Below, in pieces: positions 1 through 18,000 of a stretch of DNA of 64,000 bases. Every line of letters starts with the position of its first letter. Positions within the stretch are counted from its first letter, which is position 1. This stretch comes from Pontederia crassipes. Taxonomy: Eukaryota; Streptophyta; Magnoliopsida; Commelinales; Pontederiaceae. The DNA is taken from positions 29,950,874 to 30,014,873 of the forward strand of contig CM060195.1 of the NCBI GenBank assembly GCA_030549335.1, read 5' to 3'. A program made the translations under genes and the position numbers. The notes beneath the pieces are model-generated. The model had not been told where the DNA came from. It ran no database searches and worked only from the letters and a program-made list of their open reading frames with translations.

Positions 1-867
1 TAATCATTCTAATTTATTATATGAAATATTATTATACTAAAATATGGACAAAAAATTACACAAAAAATCCGAACCGTTAGAAAAGGATTTTTCTTTTTTC
101 TGAATATTTTAGGCTGTTTTTAATTTAAATATTGACCCAAAAAATAGGGATGAACTTTTTGAATAAAAATGCAACAACTTTCACCTCCATATTTACTCAA
201 TAAAAAACTCGACCAGAAAATCTTTTTATTTTTTCTTTTATTTTATTTCAACTTATTTTTATTCTTTGTCTCTTTGGGTCTCCTCCGTTTTCATTCAAGT
301 TTTCTTATTAAATTGTCCTAAAATTAATCAGCCTCTCTACCTAATCTCTCTTTTAATGCTACTCGTTTTTGTTAATAGCACAAATTAGATGATTGGACAA
401 ACGTATTAATTTAATTAATATGAAAGCTACAATATAAACATATATAATTGTTTTAGGAATATATAAAATAAAGTGGAAAAAAGAAGAATAAAAAATATCA
501 CAAAAAATCTTTTAAATAATTGATTTTCTGGATATTACTAGGTGCTTTGTGTTTTTCTTCATTTTTGTCTTCTCATTTTCGTGAATAATGAATTAGGACT
601 TTCTTAACAAAAAAAAAATGAAAGAAAAAACAACCTAACACATGGATAATTATTCATATAATCAACTATTTATAAAAATATATTTCTAGTATTTTTTAGT
701 TTTCTTATTTTCAAATTATTTTATATATTTTAAAAATAGTTTTATTTTTTATTCTTATTGTAGTTTCCTTATTATTTTATTTAATATGTTTGTTCAATAA
801 TCAAATTTATACTACTAACAAAACATCCATGGGCATGAATATTAGAGTTAGTGATTGTAAGATGATT
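1..867. other. AT-rich intergenic sequence
   Basis: No coding region, repeat boundary or RNA gene is recognisable. The stretch is very AT-rich with short A and T runs. It ends where similarity to the start of the second duplication unit (about 8025) begins. Confidence 0.6.
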
Positions 868-1556
868 TAGTAAGAAAATATGGGTGGAAATCCAGGAGAT
901 CCAACGATAGAAAACATTAAAAAAGTAATTAGAATAAAAGTAAATCGAAAATGACATTAAATATTTATGAATATCATTATGATCTTTACATATATAACTA
1001 ATCAGAGTTATACTTCCACTGCATAATTATACTCACAATTCATTCGATACTAAATATGTGGACCATAAACCTCATATATTACTCAATAGGATATTGGGAG
1101 AGATACATTGAATCTAATTGCAAGGTATTCCGATAACATACATATCAATAGATCATTCGAAGGCGATGCTTGCGTTTCTCCTTTCACAATAATTCAAATT
1201 TCATAATGGACGGACTTGCAGACAAAAGTTTCAGATTCAAACATGAGCCATCGTCTATGATTCATGCACCTACACCCGAAATTGCTACGGAAGCAACCAC
1301 ATCTCAAGATAAAAAAAAATGATGCTGATATGTTATAGTTTTCTTGAATATTTTTTTTTGGGATCCCTGCAGAAAGCTGCGGCAGCTACTGAAAACTGGT
1401 TCTTGATCAATGGTTCCACTACTGAGGTCATTGAACTGTACGAATCTGTATAGACTAAGACTGCAATTTGTTGGAAGAATGTGATCATTATTTCTGAAAG
1501 CGATGCTCTGTGGAAATGTCAATGCATTCCTCAGTGGACTGTTGCATGATAATTTT

Positions 1557-2308
1557 TGTAACGTCCCTTTCTTCATATTCTATATTATAGCAATGAAAAC
1601 ATAATAGAATAGACATATTTAACATAAAAAACATCGAAAAGACTTCACAACCTAATAAATCTCAATATACATAACTAGCTCATGGGTTAGGTAAGTTCTA
1701 ATATACGGACCCAATATATGGTACATAATATATAAATTTATGAGTTCACATAAAAGGGCCATGACTCATTAAAGAGTTTATCATCATAATAAAAGACACT
1801 AATAAATAACTTGGACCGTAATCCGACCAACTCGTGTGCAATCTCGTCGTCAAGCTTATACATCATTCATATCTACACGGATTCATAGAATACATAGAAT
1901 TTCTCCTATTAGAATATGTTGAGCCTTAAGAATGCTATGATCATATAACATGCTTTCTACGTATCATAGCATATGCATTATATTATTATGGAAATAGAAA
2001 ACACATGCATGCTTTGAGCTAATATGTACACTGTATAGCATGTGAACAATCATCATGATAATATAAGATAATCAATATAAGATCATAAATATTATGCTAA
2101 GACATATTATAAACTTATCTTACTCATAACATCTTCATTCATAATATGACAAGATAAGAGGTTTGACACTAACATCCCTTTAGGTGCTTGCATTTTCATC
2201 ATCAAATAATATGTCAAGTCTTCATTATCTTGCTTAGTATTTATCATTTTCATTCATAACATTGGAACATTCATGAACATCTCTTTAGGTGTTTACATCA
2301 TCATTGAA
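1557..2308. other. Unidentified AT-rich part of the composite insertion
   Basis: No open frame of any family was recognised. The first bases (TGTAACGTCCC) look like the edge of a plant LTR, but I found no matching partner in the window, so the identity stays open. Confidence 0.3.
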
Positions 2309-2499
2309 GTTTTTTTTTTAGGAAAATGGAATTTTTATTAAGTATACATAAAAGGGGCGAGACCCAGAGGTAGCTGTCCCTCCAAAAAATGATCACAAAA
2401 AGTTGTTCTGCCTAGATATGCTAGATAGTCCGCCTTGCGGTTCCTAGAGCGTGGACGATATGAAACAGAGGTAGGCGCATGGCTAGGAAGAGAGGCCCA
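2309..2499 (-). mobile_element. 3' end of an L1-type LINE (RNase H tail)
   Basis: Read on the minus strand, this gives an open frame ending in a stop, followed by a short 3' stretch and a poly-A run (the T run near 2313-2323). The peptide includes SRNRKADYLAYLGR, the C-terminal pattern of the RNase H domain found in plant L1 elements with an RNase H. The same region of the LINE at 8228-12215 reads TTNSKVDTLAFLGR. The copy stops abruptly at the CACTA-type end that begins at 2500, so it was either 5' truncated or cut by that insertion. Confidence 0.6.
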
Positions 2500-3353
2500 C
2501 ACTACAAGAAAAATGAGAATTACAAATGGTCGAAACCATTTGTAATTTTCCGAAAACCGTCGGAAATGACGATTTCCGACGATTTTTTCGATGGAATCGA
2601 TTCATCCAAAAAATGATCGTCGCAAATTAATTTTCGACGGTTGGAAAAAAATGTCACAAGTTTCGACGGAAGACCGGCTGTCACGACTGTCGAAACTTTT
2701 GACGGTCGCAAAATCGCCGAAAGTTTTGACAGTCAAGATCGCCGATGTTTGCGGCGGTCAACGAAATCGTCGAAACTTCGACAGTCGCGACCGCCGAAAC
2801 TTTGGATGGTCATGACGACCGTCGCAAATATCGACGGTAGCAACCGTCGAAACTTTCGACGGTCATCGTGACTACTTTCGACGGTTGCAACCGTCACAAA
2901 GAATTTTTATAATATAAAAAAAATAAGTCCGCCATCAACGATCGAATCCGGCAGCCAACGACAGATTTGGCCATCCGCAGCCAGATCAGGCCGCTAGGCG
3001 ACCGATCCGACGCCCGCGGTCGGATCCAGTCGTCGATCGAGCGCCTGGCGACCGAATCCAGCAGCCAGCAGCCAACGACCAAACTCGGCCACCTGCGGCT
3101 CGATCCGACCGCAAGCGGCAGAATCCGGCCGCAAAGCGATTGGATCCGGCCACGATCTGACTGCCTGCGGCTCGATCCGGACGCAAGTGGCAGAATCCGG
3201 CCACCAGGCGGCCGCCTGCCGCTGGATCCGACCGCCTGGCAGTCCGGGCTGTGGAGAGAGAGAGAAGGGGAGAGGGCGCGAGAGGGACGTCGTTGGCCGT
3301 CGATGCCTGTCGTCCGATCAGGAGAGGAGAGGGGGAAAGAAATAGTAGGTAAG

Positions 3354-3389
<36 letters not shown>

Positions 3390-3930
3390 TGGAAAAATGA
3401 GAAAGCGGGAAAACAAAAAAAAGTGGGATAGTGAAATTTTAATTACCGATGGCTCCGACCGTCGGAAACTTAGCAAATATTAATAATATATATTATGATG
3501 ATATATACGAATATGATATTAATTATTTTTAAAATTATCGACGGTCCTGACCGTCGCAAATTATTTAATTATAAATATAAAATACTATATATAATTATAT
3601 ATATTTTTTATTTTTTATTTTACCGATGGTTTGAACTGTCGCTAACTATTACCGACGGTCGGAACCGTCAGAAATTGTGACAGTTCTAACTATCAATTAT
3701 ATTAATAAAATACTCCTTATATTATATTACTATACATTTACCGACGGTCACGACCGTCGAAAATTGCGGCGGATGGATATCCGTCGAAAATATCGACGTT
3801 CCTAATCGTCAAAAAATAAAATAATAATATAATAAATTATATAATTTATTATTTTCATTTTCGACGGTTGTAACCATTGGAAATTCCGTCGAAAATTATG
3901 GGGTTAGATATCCGTAAAAAATATCGACGT
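2500..3930 (+). mobile_element. CACTA (En/Spm-like) element, one end and subterminal repeats
   Basis: It begins with CACTACAAGAAAAATGAG, the standard terminus of plant CACTA transposons. From there to about 3930 short motifs of the form GACGGTCGnnACCGTCGnAA recur in both orientations, which is typical of subterminal repeats of this superfamily. A GC-rich core (about 2930-3260) with repeated CGGATCCGRCCGC-like words sits inside. No transposase frame is visible, and I could not find the matching 3' terminus (a TTTTTCTTGTAGTG-like end), so the far edge is uncertain and the element is non-autonomous or truncated. Confidence 0.65.
3355..3387. repeat. (TA)n microsatellite
   Basis: An uninterrupted TA dinucleotide run of about 33 bp inside the CACTA-like element. 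Confidence 0.9.
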
Positions 3931-3934
3931 TCCA

Positions 3935-4232
3935 ATGTTATGGGGTGAAGCTTGTGACACAAAGGTGCCTCGGGGGCTTCGTAACGACTTCTCTTGGAGA
4001 GAGAGGATGAGGGGACAAGCTGCTGTTTAGTGGAGGTGAGAGAGGGAAAGAATGAATTAAAGAGGGTGACGGAGAGCTGGGCCAAAAGTTTGGGAAAAGT
4101 GAGAGTGAGAGTGAGGTTAGGACCGTTAGGTGCGATTTAGGGCACTGTAGTTTTTAGGTTTTATAGAGTTTTGGGCTTTCTTTGGTGGGCTGGTAGTCGC
4201 TTGCTGTCTTTTTTGATTGATATTACGGTTTT
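3935..4232 (-). other. Unidentified segment resembling a gene 5' end
   Basis: Absent from unit B. On the minus strand it has a CT-rich leader-like stretch and then a short open frame (about 4085 down to 3855). The frame runs out of the segment into CACTA-like repeats, so if it is coding it is only a fragment. The protein is not recognised. It could be a host fragment picked up by the neighbouring element, or simply another repeat. Confidence 0.3.
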
Positions 4233-4530
4233 ACTTGTGGCAAACATTTCTTTGCTCCACTTTGGTTGATAGAACTGTTCAAAATTTGCAATGAAGATAT
4301 ATTCACTTCAACTGATGTAATCAGATAATTCATCAACTTTTATTACGATCCAAGGATTCTCTATTACATTTTTGGATCAGCATACAAGAAGACACAAAAC
4401 CACGTGAATCTACTGAGACTGCAATCGTTCTACTGAAACCTGTACTTTGTTTGGGCAACGCGCACATATGAGATTGGAAATTAGAGTTGGAGAGTGTGAC
4501 GTGATCACCAAGGGGTTTTTAGTTTTGCTT

Positions 4531-7901
<3,371 letters not shown>

Positions 7902-8219
7902 GCTGTGTGGAGTTGCTACTGCATGCAGTAATAAAACTGAAAAAATATAAGGGTGAGAAGAGTATACGAATCCTTTTATGATGGAGCGGTTGACGTGAAA
8001 ATAAAGATTTCTCAAACAGAACCTTAATAAGAAAATTTGGGTGGAAATCTAGGAGATTCAAGTCATTAACCAGAGAAAATATAAAAAGTTAACTAGAAAA
8101 AAATAAATGGAAATGACATTAAATAGTTATGAATATCGTTATGATCTTTACATATATAACTAATCGGAGTTATGCGTCAACAGCATAATTATACTCATAA
8201 TACATTCAATAGTAAAAAT

Positions 8220-8227
8220 GTGCACTA
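8220..8227. repeat. Target-site duplication of the L1-type LINE, left copy
   Basis: GTGCACTA, repeated exactly at 12216-12223 after the poly-A tail. Confidence 0.8.
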
Positions 8228-11200
8228 GGGAAAGGGGGAGCAAGGACGGGGGAGGGGAGCCATGCTCGGAACCCATGCTCAGAATCACCTACGGAACTTG
8301 TCTATTCATAAGTCGATCTTACTTATTCTGCTAGAGACTTATGCAACAAGTAAAAAATTCTGATATTATCATTAAAAGATTAGGCAATTCTTGGTCTGAC
8401 TATTTTCAAGATAGTGTGGGAGCTTCAGGTGACATTATTATCGCCTGGAAGAAAAGCGAAGCCAAGGTCTTCATGGTTAACTCTGCTCCTCAATATCTAA
8501 ATGTGGTTGTTACGATTAACAAATTTTTCTTCTTACTAACTACCCATTTATGCTAGTAACTTATCCATGGTCCGAAATACATTATGGAATAAACTTGAAT
8601 GTTTTGATTTTGATAATATTCCCTAGCTTATTATGGGTGACCTAAACACTATTTCTTCACATAAGGACAAATGTGGGGTATTCCATTTAAAGTCACAAAG
8701 TCAGATCTTTTAATCATTTCGTGCATGCACAAGGACTTTTTGATCTACCTCTATCTGATCCACAATTTACTTGGTGTAATAATAGATGTGCAAATGATAG
8801 AATTCATTGTCGCCTTGATAGAGCACACATAAATATCACTCGTTAACTAGATTCCCCAACTTCACACTAAAGTCTCTCACCAAAGACACAAAAACATTTC
8901 TAGTTCCAACACTCCAAGCCTAGACTAATTGTTGAGAATGTCTGGGCTAATAGATCTAGCCTAGACTCAATTCAATCTTCCTTAAATAAATTAAATCAAA
9001 CTACTCACATCTAATTGGAATGAAACTAACCTTGGTGCACTGGAGAATCAAGCACGTTCTATCAAACAAGAGATTTCTCTCTTTGAATTTAAGGATGAGA
9101 TACATGGTCCTCTATGATCAGGAACTTAGGTCCTTTAAAGACAGATATAATCAACTTGCTCCTTTCCTTAGGCAGATCAACCTCAAGTGATAGTCCAAGT
9201 CTAAGATCAATTGGATTAAAGATGGTGACAAAAACATACGGTTCTTCCATCTTAGTACCATCATTAGGCATAAAAGAAACCATATTGCCTCAATCCAAAA
9301 TGACAATAATACCACTAATATAAATGAAAAACAAATCCATGATTCTTTTATTCATCACTATTCAAATCTCTGGCCCTTGATAATGCTTTGCCTCCCCTGC
9401 CTTCCGTGGACAATTTTTGGACATCCCTCTTGAGTTCCCCCATCTCTAGTGAGTATATAAAGAATACATTCTTTTATATGGCCCCAAGGAAAGCCCCAGG
9501 TCAGATGGCTTCACTAGTGAGTTTTTTTGTACTTACTGGAAACAATTGGACATGTTATGTTCCAAGAAATTCAAACCTTTTTCCTAACAAATCAATTGCC
9601 AGAAGGTACAAACAATACGACAATCACCTTCATTCCAAAAAAGCAAAATTCCGAATCTATTAAAGATTGTAGACCCATCTCACTGTGCAATATTACATAC
9701 CAGGTCATAGCTAAAATCTTGGCCAATAGAATTGAATATACCCTCCCAACATCAATTGACAAATCTCAAATGGCTTTTCTTAAGGCCAAGTCAATTCAGG
9801 ATAATCTCTTCCTTGCTCAGGAACTCGTCCATTCCATCTGCAAGGAAAAAGTTCCTCCTACTATGAAAAAGACTTTTGATAAAATCTCTTGGCATGCTGT
9901 GGAGATGATCCTCACAATGATGAACTTTCCACATATTTTCATAAATTGGATCATGGCATGCATAAAATCTCTTAGGTTTACCTATTACATAAATGGATCC
10001 TTCACCACCTATTTCAGTAGCCACAAGGGACTTAAGCAAGGGGACCCCCTCTCCCCTTACTTATTCATCTTAGTGTCGCAGGTCTTCTTATCTCTAATGG
10101 ATCAATAAATTCTCCTATAGAAAATTACCCCCTTCAGATTTGGACCCACACCCCTTAGCCATTTATCTTATGCTGATGACCTATTGGTTTGTGTTGCTGC
10201 CACCTCCGCTAATTGCAAAAATCTACTAAAAGTTTTTGAACATTTGCCTTGACAAATCAGAAAATTAATACTGATAAATCTGCTATATATTTTCTTCCAA
10301 AGTTTAATGTGGTAAGAAAGGCAAAGATTAGACAGATCCTGAAGATTTTCTTGGGCCCCTATCCTTTCACATATTTGGGAGCTCCTATATCTTACAAGTA
10401 ACTTACCAATACATCCATGCTCCATATCACCTCTAAGTTGCAAGGTAGATTGGCGAACATGAAAACTTTAAACCGTGCAGGAAATTCCATTTTAATAAAA
10501 TCCACACTCAATTTTGTTCCAAACTACACCCTGGGTCTATGCATGTCTCATTTGGCTTCATTTGCTTTCTAGAAAAGCTGTCAAGAAGCTTTTTGTGATC
10601 TTCCTCGAATGACAAAAGAAGTCTACATTTAATCAACTAGAGTACAATTCAACTGAATAAAAGATATGGAGAGCTGGGTATTAGGAAGTTACATTACATG
10701 CAATATGCTCTGGTAGGCAAGAGGCTTATGTCCATTCTAAATCAATCTGACTCCTTATCTTCTAAATTTGCTATCATTAAATATGGTGTTCCTCACCCAT
10801 TGTTCAGCGCCTCCTCGCTCTACTCCATGCCTGCTTGGTCCTGGAAGCTTCTTCTTCATGCATTAAATGCGATCAAACTGGGACTTAGAAAGTAAATTTG
10901 AAACGGTGCTAATACTCATGTTTACAATGATCCTTGGATTTTAATGTTCCATTATGCTTTATACCCACGTTTTGTCAATGTGTTTTCCCCAATTTTGTCT
11001 TTAGCAGTTGTTGATCTTATGTGGGCTTCTTCTTAGAATTCTACTTTTATTAATCAGTGCTTTGCCCCATGTTTGTCAAATAAAATACTTTCTATGCATT
11101 TGCACCACCCCCTATGAGGATAAATGGATTTGAGCACCAAGCATCTCTAGTATTCCATATAAATCAATTTATAACCTCATTAGCTTGCCCCTGGGGCCGC

Positions 11201-12215
11201 CATTATATGCTGGATGGTCTGATTGAAATGTAATATGAAGAGTTAAGATCCTCCCTAAAATTCAGATCTTTTTATGAAGATTTGCCCATAACCACCTCCC
11301 CACGAACCTTATGCTCTCTAGCTTTATTCCTGCTATTCCCCCTTTGTGCCCCCTTTGCCATTCTACTGATGAATCTTTTGCTCATCTATTTTTTGAATGT
11401 TCCTTTGCTCAACACCTACTTAAATATGAAACAAATGTTTCCTTCACTCACTTCAGTTCATGGTCTCCGGGCGATTGGATTTATGAGGGGACTCTTTCCC
11501 CTGACTCTACTTTTTGTGATAGTTTTCGAAAGTTATATGCCTTAACTTTATAGGGGACCTAACATTGCCGAAATGACGCCCATTTAAATTCCATCATGAC
11601 AATCTCTACAGTGGCTTGGTCCTGAACTGTGGTGAGCTATCATGAGTTAAACCCATCCATATCTACACACCCCACCTATTGGGGTCAATAGGTGTTGGGA
11701 GCCCCACCTCCGATTTGTTTTAGTTTGAAAATAGATGCCTCTTTTGTGGGGCGCACGGAGATGGGGGGAGAGGCTACATTACTACGTCTAATAATAAAAA
11801 AAATTGTTCGTGCAGGTGTTTTAAATAGATACTTCGATTCTATGCTAGAGGCGGAATGTTGGGCCATACATCAAGGGTTTATTCATTGTCAGCGATGGGC
11901 ATCTCCGACATCATTTTGGAAACTGGTTGTAGGACGGGTGCGGATCTCATCAATGATCTCACCCCTTCACACTGGCAGCTGCAAAACCTTATATGCAATA
12001 TTAGACAGATAACTCTCTCGTTCACGTATTTTCAATGTAAACATATTGCTTGTACAACAAACTCTAAAGTTGACACCTTAGCATTTTTGGGTAGAAGATC
12101 ACAAGATGTTTTCTTCTGAGGAGGATGTTCCCCCTCAAGAGTCCTCACATTTTTGTATGCTGACATTGTCAACTCCACTACTTAAATTGATCATCATCCT
12201 TTCAAAAAAAAAAAA
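8228..12215 (+). mobile_element. L1-type LINE with RNase H, 5' truncated
   Basis: A 3988-bp insertion bounded by the 8-bp duplication GTGCACTA and ending in a poly-A run (12204-12215). Reading along the plus strand it shows the later part of the endonuclease (MGDLNTI near 8634), a reverse transcriptase (CRPISLCN near 9670, GLKQGDPLSPYLF near 10030, then a YADD box near 10170), a zinc-finger-like CPLCHSTDE block near 11350 and an RNase H (KIDASF near 11720, AECWAI near 11850). ORF1 and the start of the endonuclease are absent. The frame changes and stops several times, so it is not autonomous. It lies in the 3' flank of SCPL copy B. The allele without it is modelled by unit A near 1060, where the flanks are continuous. 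Confidence 0.9.
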
Positions 12216-12223
12216 GTGCACTA
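12216..12223. repeat. Target-site duplication of the L1-type LINE, right copy
   Basis: GTGCACTA, identical to 8220-8227. The sequence that follows (TAAACATCATATATT) continues the duplicated 3' flank seen in unit A at about 1066. Confidence 0.8.
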
Positions 12224-13162
12224 TAAACATCATATATTACTCAATAGGATACTGAGAGAGATACACTGAATCTAATTACAAGGTATTCCTATATAACATA
12301 ACGATCATTCTCTTTGAAGGAGATGCATGTGGTGCGAAAAACTTAAGTAGATAATGCCTGCGTTTCTCCTTCCAAATTAATTGAGATTCCAGATTGGGAC
12401 TTGCAGACAAAAATTTCATATTCAAACATTGAGCCATCGTCTATGACTCATGCATCTACACAAAAAATAGGTAGGGGTCCTCTGAGGAGTAAGAACGGCC
12501 AAAAGCAACCACATCTCAAGAAAAAGAACGATGCTGTTATGTTGCACAGAGACAGAAGCCGCATAGTGCTCAAGTTTTCCAATTTTCTTGAATATTTGGT
12601 TTTGGGACCCCTGCAGAGAGCTGCGGCAGCTGCTGAAAACTACTTCTTGATCAATGGTTGGGCACTACTGGGAATATCATTGAACTGAAATTTTGAACTG
12701 AGCAAATCTGTATCGACTAAAAATTTCCTAAAGCTGTGTGATATCTGACTGCGATTTGTTGGAAGGATGTGATAGTTATTTCTGAAAGGGATGCTCAGTG
12801 GAAAGGTCGAATAATTTGCTCAAACTTCCCTGCATTGTCTCATATCAATCGTTTGCATCCCAGATAATTTAACTTGTCACAAACATTTTTTGCTCTACTT
12901 GCAATTTAGAAATGTTCACTTCAACTGATGTAATAACATAATTCACTAACTTTTATTACGATTCAAGGATTCTCTATTACAATTTTGTATCAGCATACAA
13001 GAAAAATCAAAATCACATGAATCTACTTGAGACAGTTATCTTTCTACTTTTCTGTTTGCACCCACTGAAGACTATTCTTTGCTTGGGCAAAGAGCACCTA
13101 TGAGATTGCAAATTAGACTTGGAAAGTGTGACGTAGTCACCAAGGGGTTCTTAGTTGTGCTT
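12224..13162. other. 3' flank of SCPL copy B
   Basis: Noncoding sequence shared with unit A (about 1066-1556 and 4233-4530) and now separated from 8034-8219 by the LINE. It contains the 3' untranslated region and whatever polyadenylation signals the SCPL gene uses. I could not place them with confidence, and I see no separate gene. Confidence 0.5.
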
Positions 13163-16504
<3,342 letters not shown>

Positions 16505-16574
16505 GTTGTGTGGAGTTGTTACTGCATGCAGTAATAAAACTGAAACAATAAAAGGATGAGAAGAGTATAAGAAT

Positions 16575-17137
16575 TCTTTGTCGTGCAGGAAAAATAAAAA
16601 AGAAGAATTCTTTGGAATAAAAAGTTGTTGGTCTTTTGCGTGAGAATCGATACGGGGCGCTATGTATCCAATATATATAGCGATAGGCTGTTAAATATTA
16701 ACGAGAAGTAAAGAAAAAAAAGATTAAATATGAATAATATTTTTCCTGAGGTTTCTACATTGTAAAAATAAATAGTTTGTTAATTTAGGACTAAGCATAA
16801 GTGCATAGAATAATATTTCAAACCTCTCTCAAAAAAATTGAAAAGAAAAAAAAAACAATTGAGATACGTGAAGGCATTTTATTATGATGACAGTTCAGCT
16901 GTCACTGGCAATACTGTGCATTCTTATATGGTAATTTCTCAATAATTTGTTATGCTTTTTCGAATATAAATGTGGGATATTATTGCCATTTCTAATGCTG
17001 CAATTAATATTGAATGAAAGATATCATTTCCTAATATGTTATTTCCATTTCAAATATCTGTTATTGCGTGTGTGTAGAATACGGAGACGTCCAAAGAGAG
17101 GTCTACGTATGTAGCCAGGAAGACGCATCTTCTTCCA
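16575..17137. other. 563-bp segment present only 5' of SCPL copy B
   Basis: Units A and B are colinear 5' of the gene except here. In unit A the sequence before the ATG (GAAGAGTATACGAAT) runs straight into CCTTTTATGATGG. In unit B the two pieces are about 563 bp apart. The boundary is about 70 bp upstream of the copy B start codon, so the two genes have different core promoters. No clear terminal inverted repeat or target duplication was seen, so insertion into B and deletion from A are both possible. Confidence 0.7.
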
Positions 17138-17171
17138 CCTTTTATGATGGAGTGCTTGACGTGAAGATAAA

Positions 17172-17379
17172 GATTAAAATGTGAGACTAATTCACTGTAA
17201 CATACTGGATTAATCATTAGTTGTCTACAGCAGAAACTTCCCGTAGATTGAGCCACTAATTAATTTATTGCGTGCATTTATTACGTTCGATTTGAACATG
17301 AGCAATTAGTGGCTGATTGGTTCTTTAAAAGTAATTAAATTGATTTGTAATCTTCATTTTTTTAAAAGAGTTCAGAATA
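17172..17379. other. Intergenic sequence beyond the duplication
   Basis: AT-rich sequence after the end of unit B. Nothing recognisable. Confidence 0.4.
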
Positions 17380-18000
17380 AGATGTTAGGTAATGGCATGG
17401 TTTGATATGTAAAAAAAGTAGAGTATTTAGTAGAGGATAGCGTTTTGTTAGAGTAAAAATGCTATTATAAGCGTTTGGTAAATTTTTTTCTCAGTAGCGT
17501 TTAGAGGTTTGAACACAAAACGATATAAGCTACTCCTACTAGCTTATTAAGTATAGAGGTAGCGTTTTCATATTTTCTTCCTATTATACCCTTATTTTTA
17601 AAATAAAAAATATTTACTTATTAATCATCATATATTATTGTTATTTTATATATCACATCTTTAATTTTACTTACAACCCAAATTATTTTGAATTAATCAA
17701 TATTTTATATTAAATAAGATTTTAAAAAATATTAACATTCAAAATAATTATTTTAAATTAAATTATATGAATATGATGTATATAAAAATAATCATAAATT
17801 ATATGTGATGTCTATTTTTGTTATTTTATACGATACACTAATTTAATCGCTATGTTTACCAAACATATTTTATTGAATTTATAAATAAATCGCTATCCGC
17901 TATTCTTTAATAGCTAACCGCTATACTCTAGTCAAATCGTTATTATTTAGTTGAACCGCTATCCTCTAATCAAATCGCTAGCTTTGCCAAACAGAGCTCA
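17380..18000. mobile_element. MITE-like inverted repeat
   Basis: An AT-rich segment whose ends are imperfectly complementary. Words such as AGAGGATAGCG and GTTTGGTAAA near 17430-17490 recur in inverted form near 17850-18000 (TTTACCAAACA, CGCTATCCTCTAAT). The TTTGCCAAACAGAGC end resembles hAT-type plant MITEs. No coding. I could not fix the exact ends or a target duplication. Confidence 0.4.

Larger units (their letters stand above)
1557..4232. mobile_element. Composite insertion in unit A
   Basis: Comparison with unit B (12872 onward) shows that unit A is interrupted here. Sequence on both sides is continuous in unit B. The insert is a patchwork: an unidentified AT-rich part (1557-2308) beginning with a TGTAACGTCCC motif that resembles an LTR edge, the tail of an L1-type LINE on the minus strand (2309-2499), a CACTA-type end and its subterminal repeats (2500 to about 3930), and an unidentified segment (3935-4232). 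I cannot tell how many insertion events this represents. Only a weak run of T residues is shared at the two edges. Confidence 0.6.

Noticed and set aside
2967-3431. Open frame of 154 codons in the CACTA-like element
   Set aside because: It runs through GC-rich short repeats and into a TA microsatellite, with equal-length frames on the other strand. No family resemblance.
16555-16575. TATA-like word (TTATACTC on the minus strand) before SCPL copy B
   Set aside because: It is a weak match in AT-rich DNA and lies at the edge of the promoter indel. Not enough to call a promoter.
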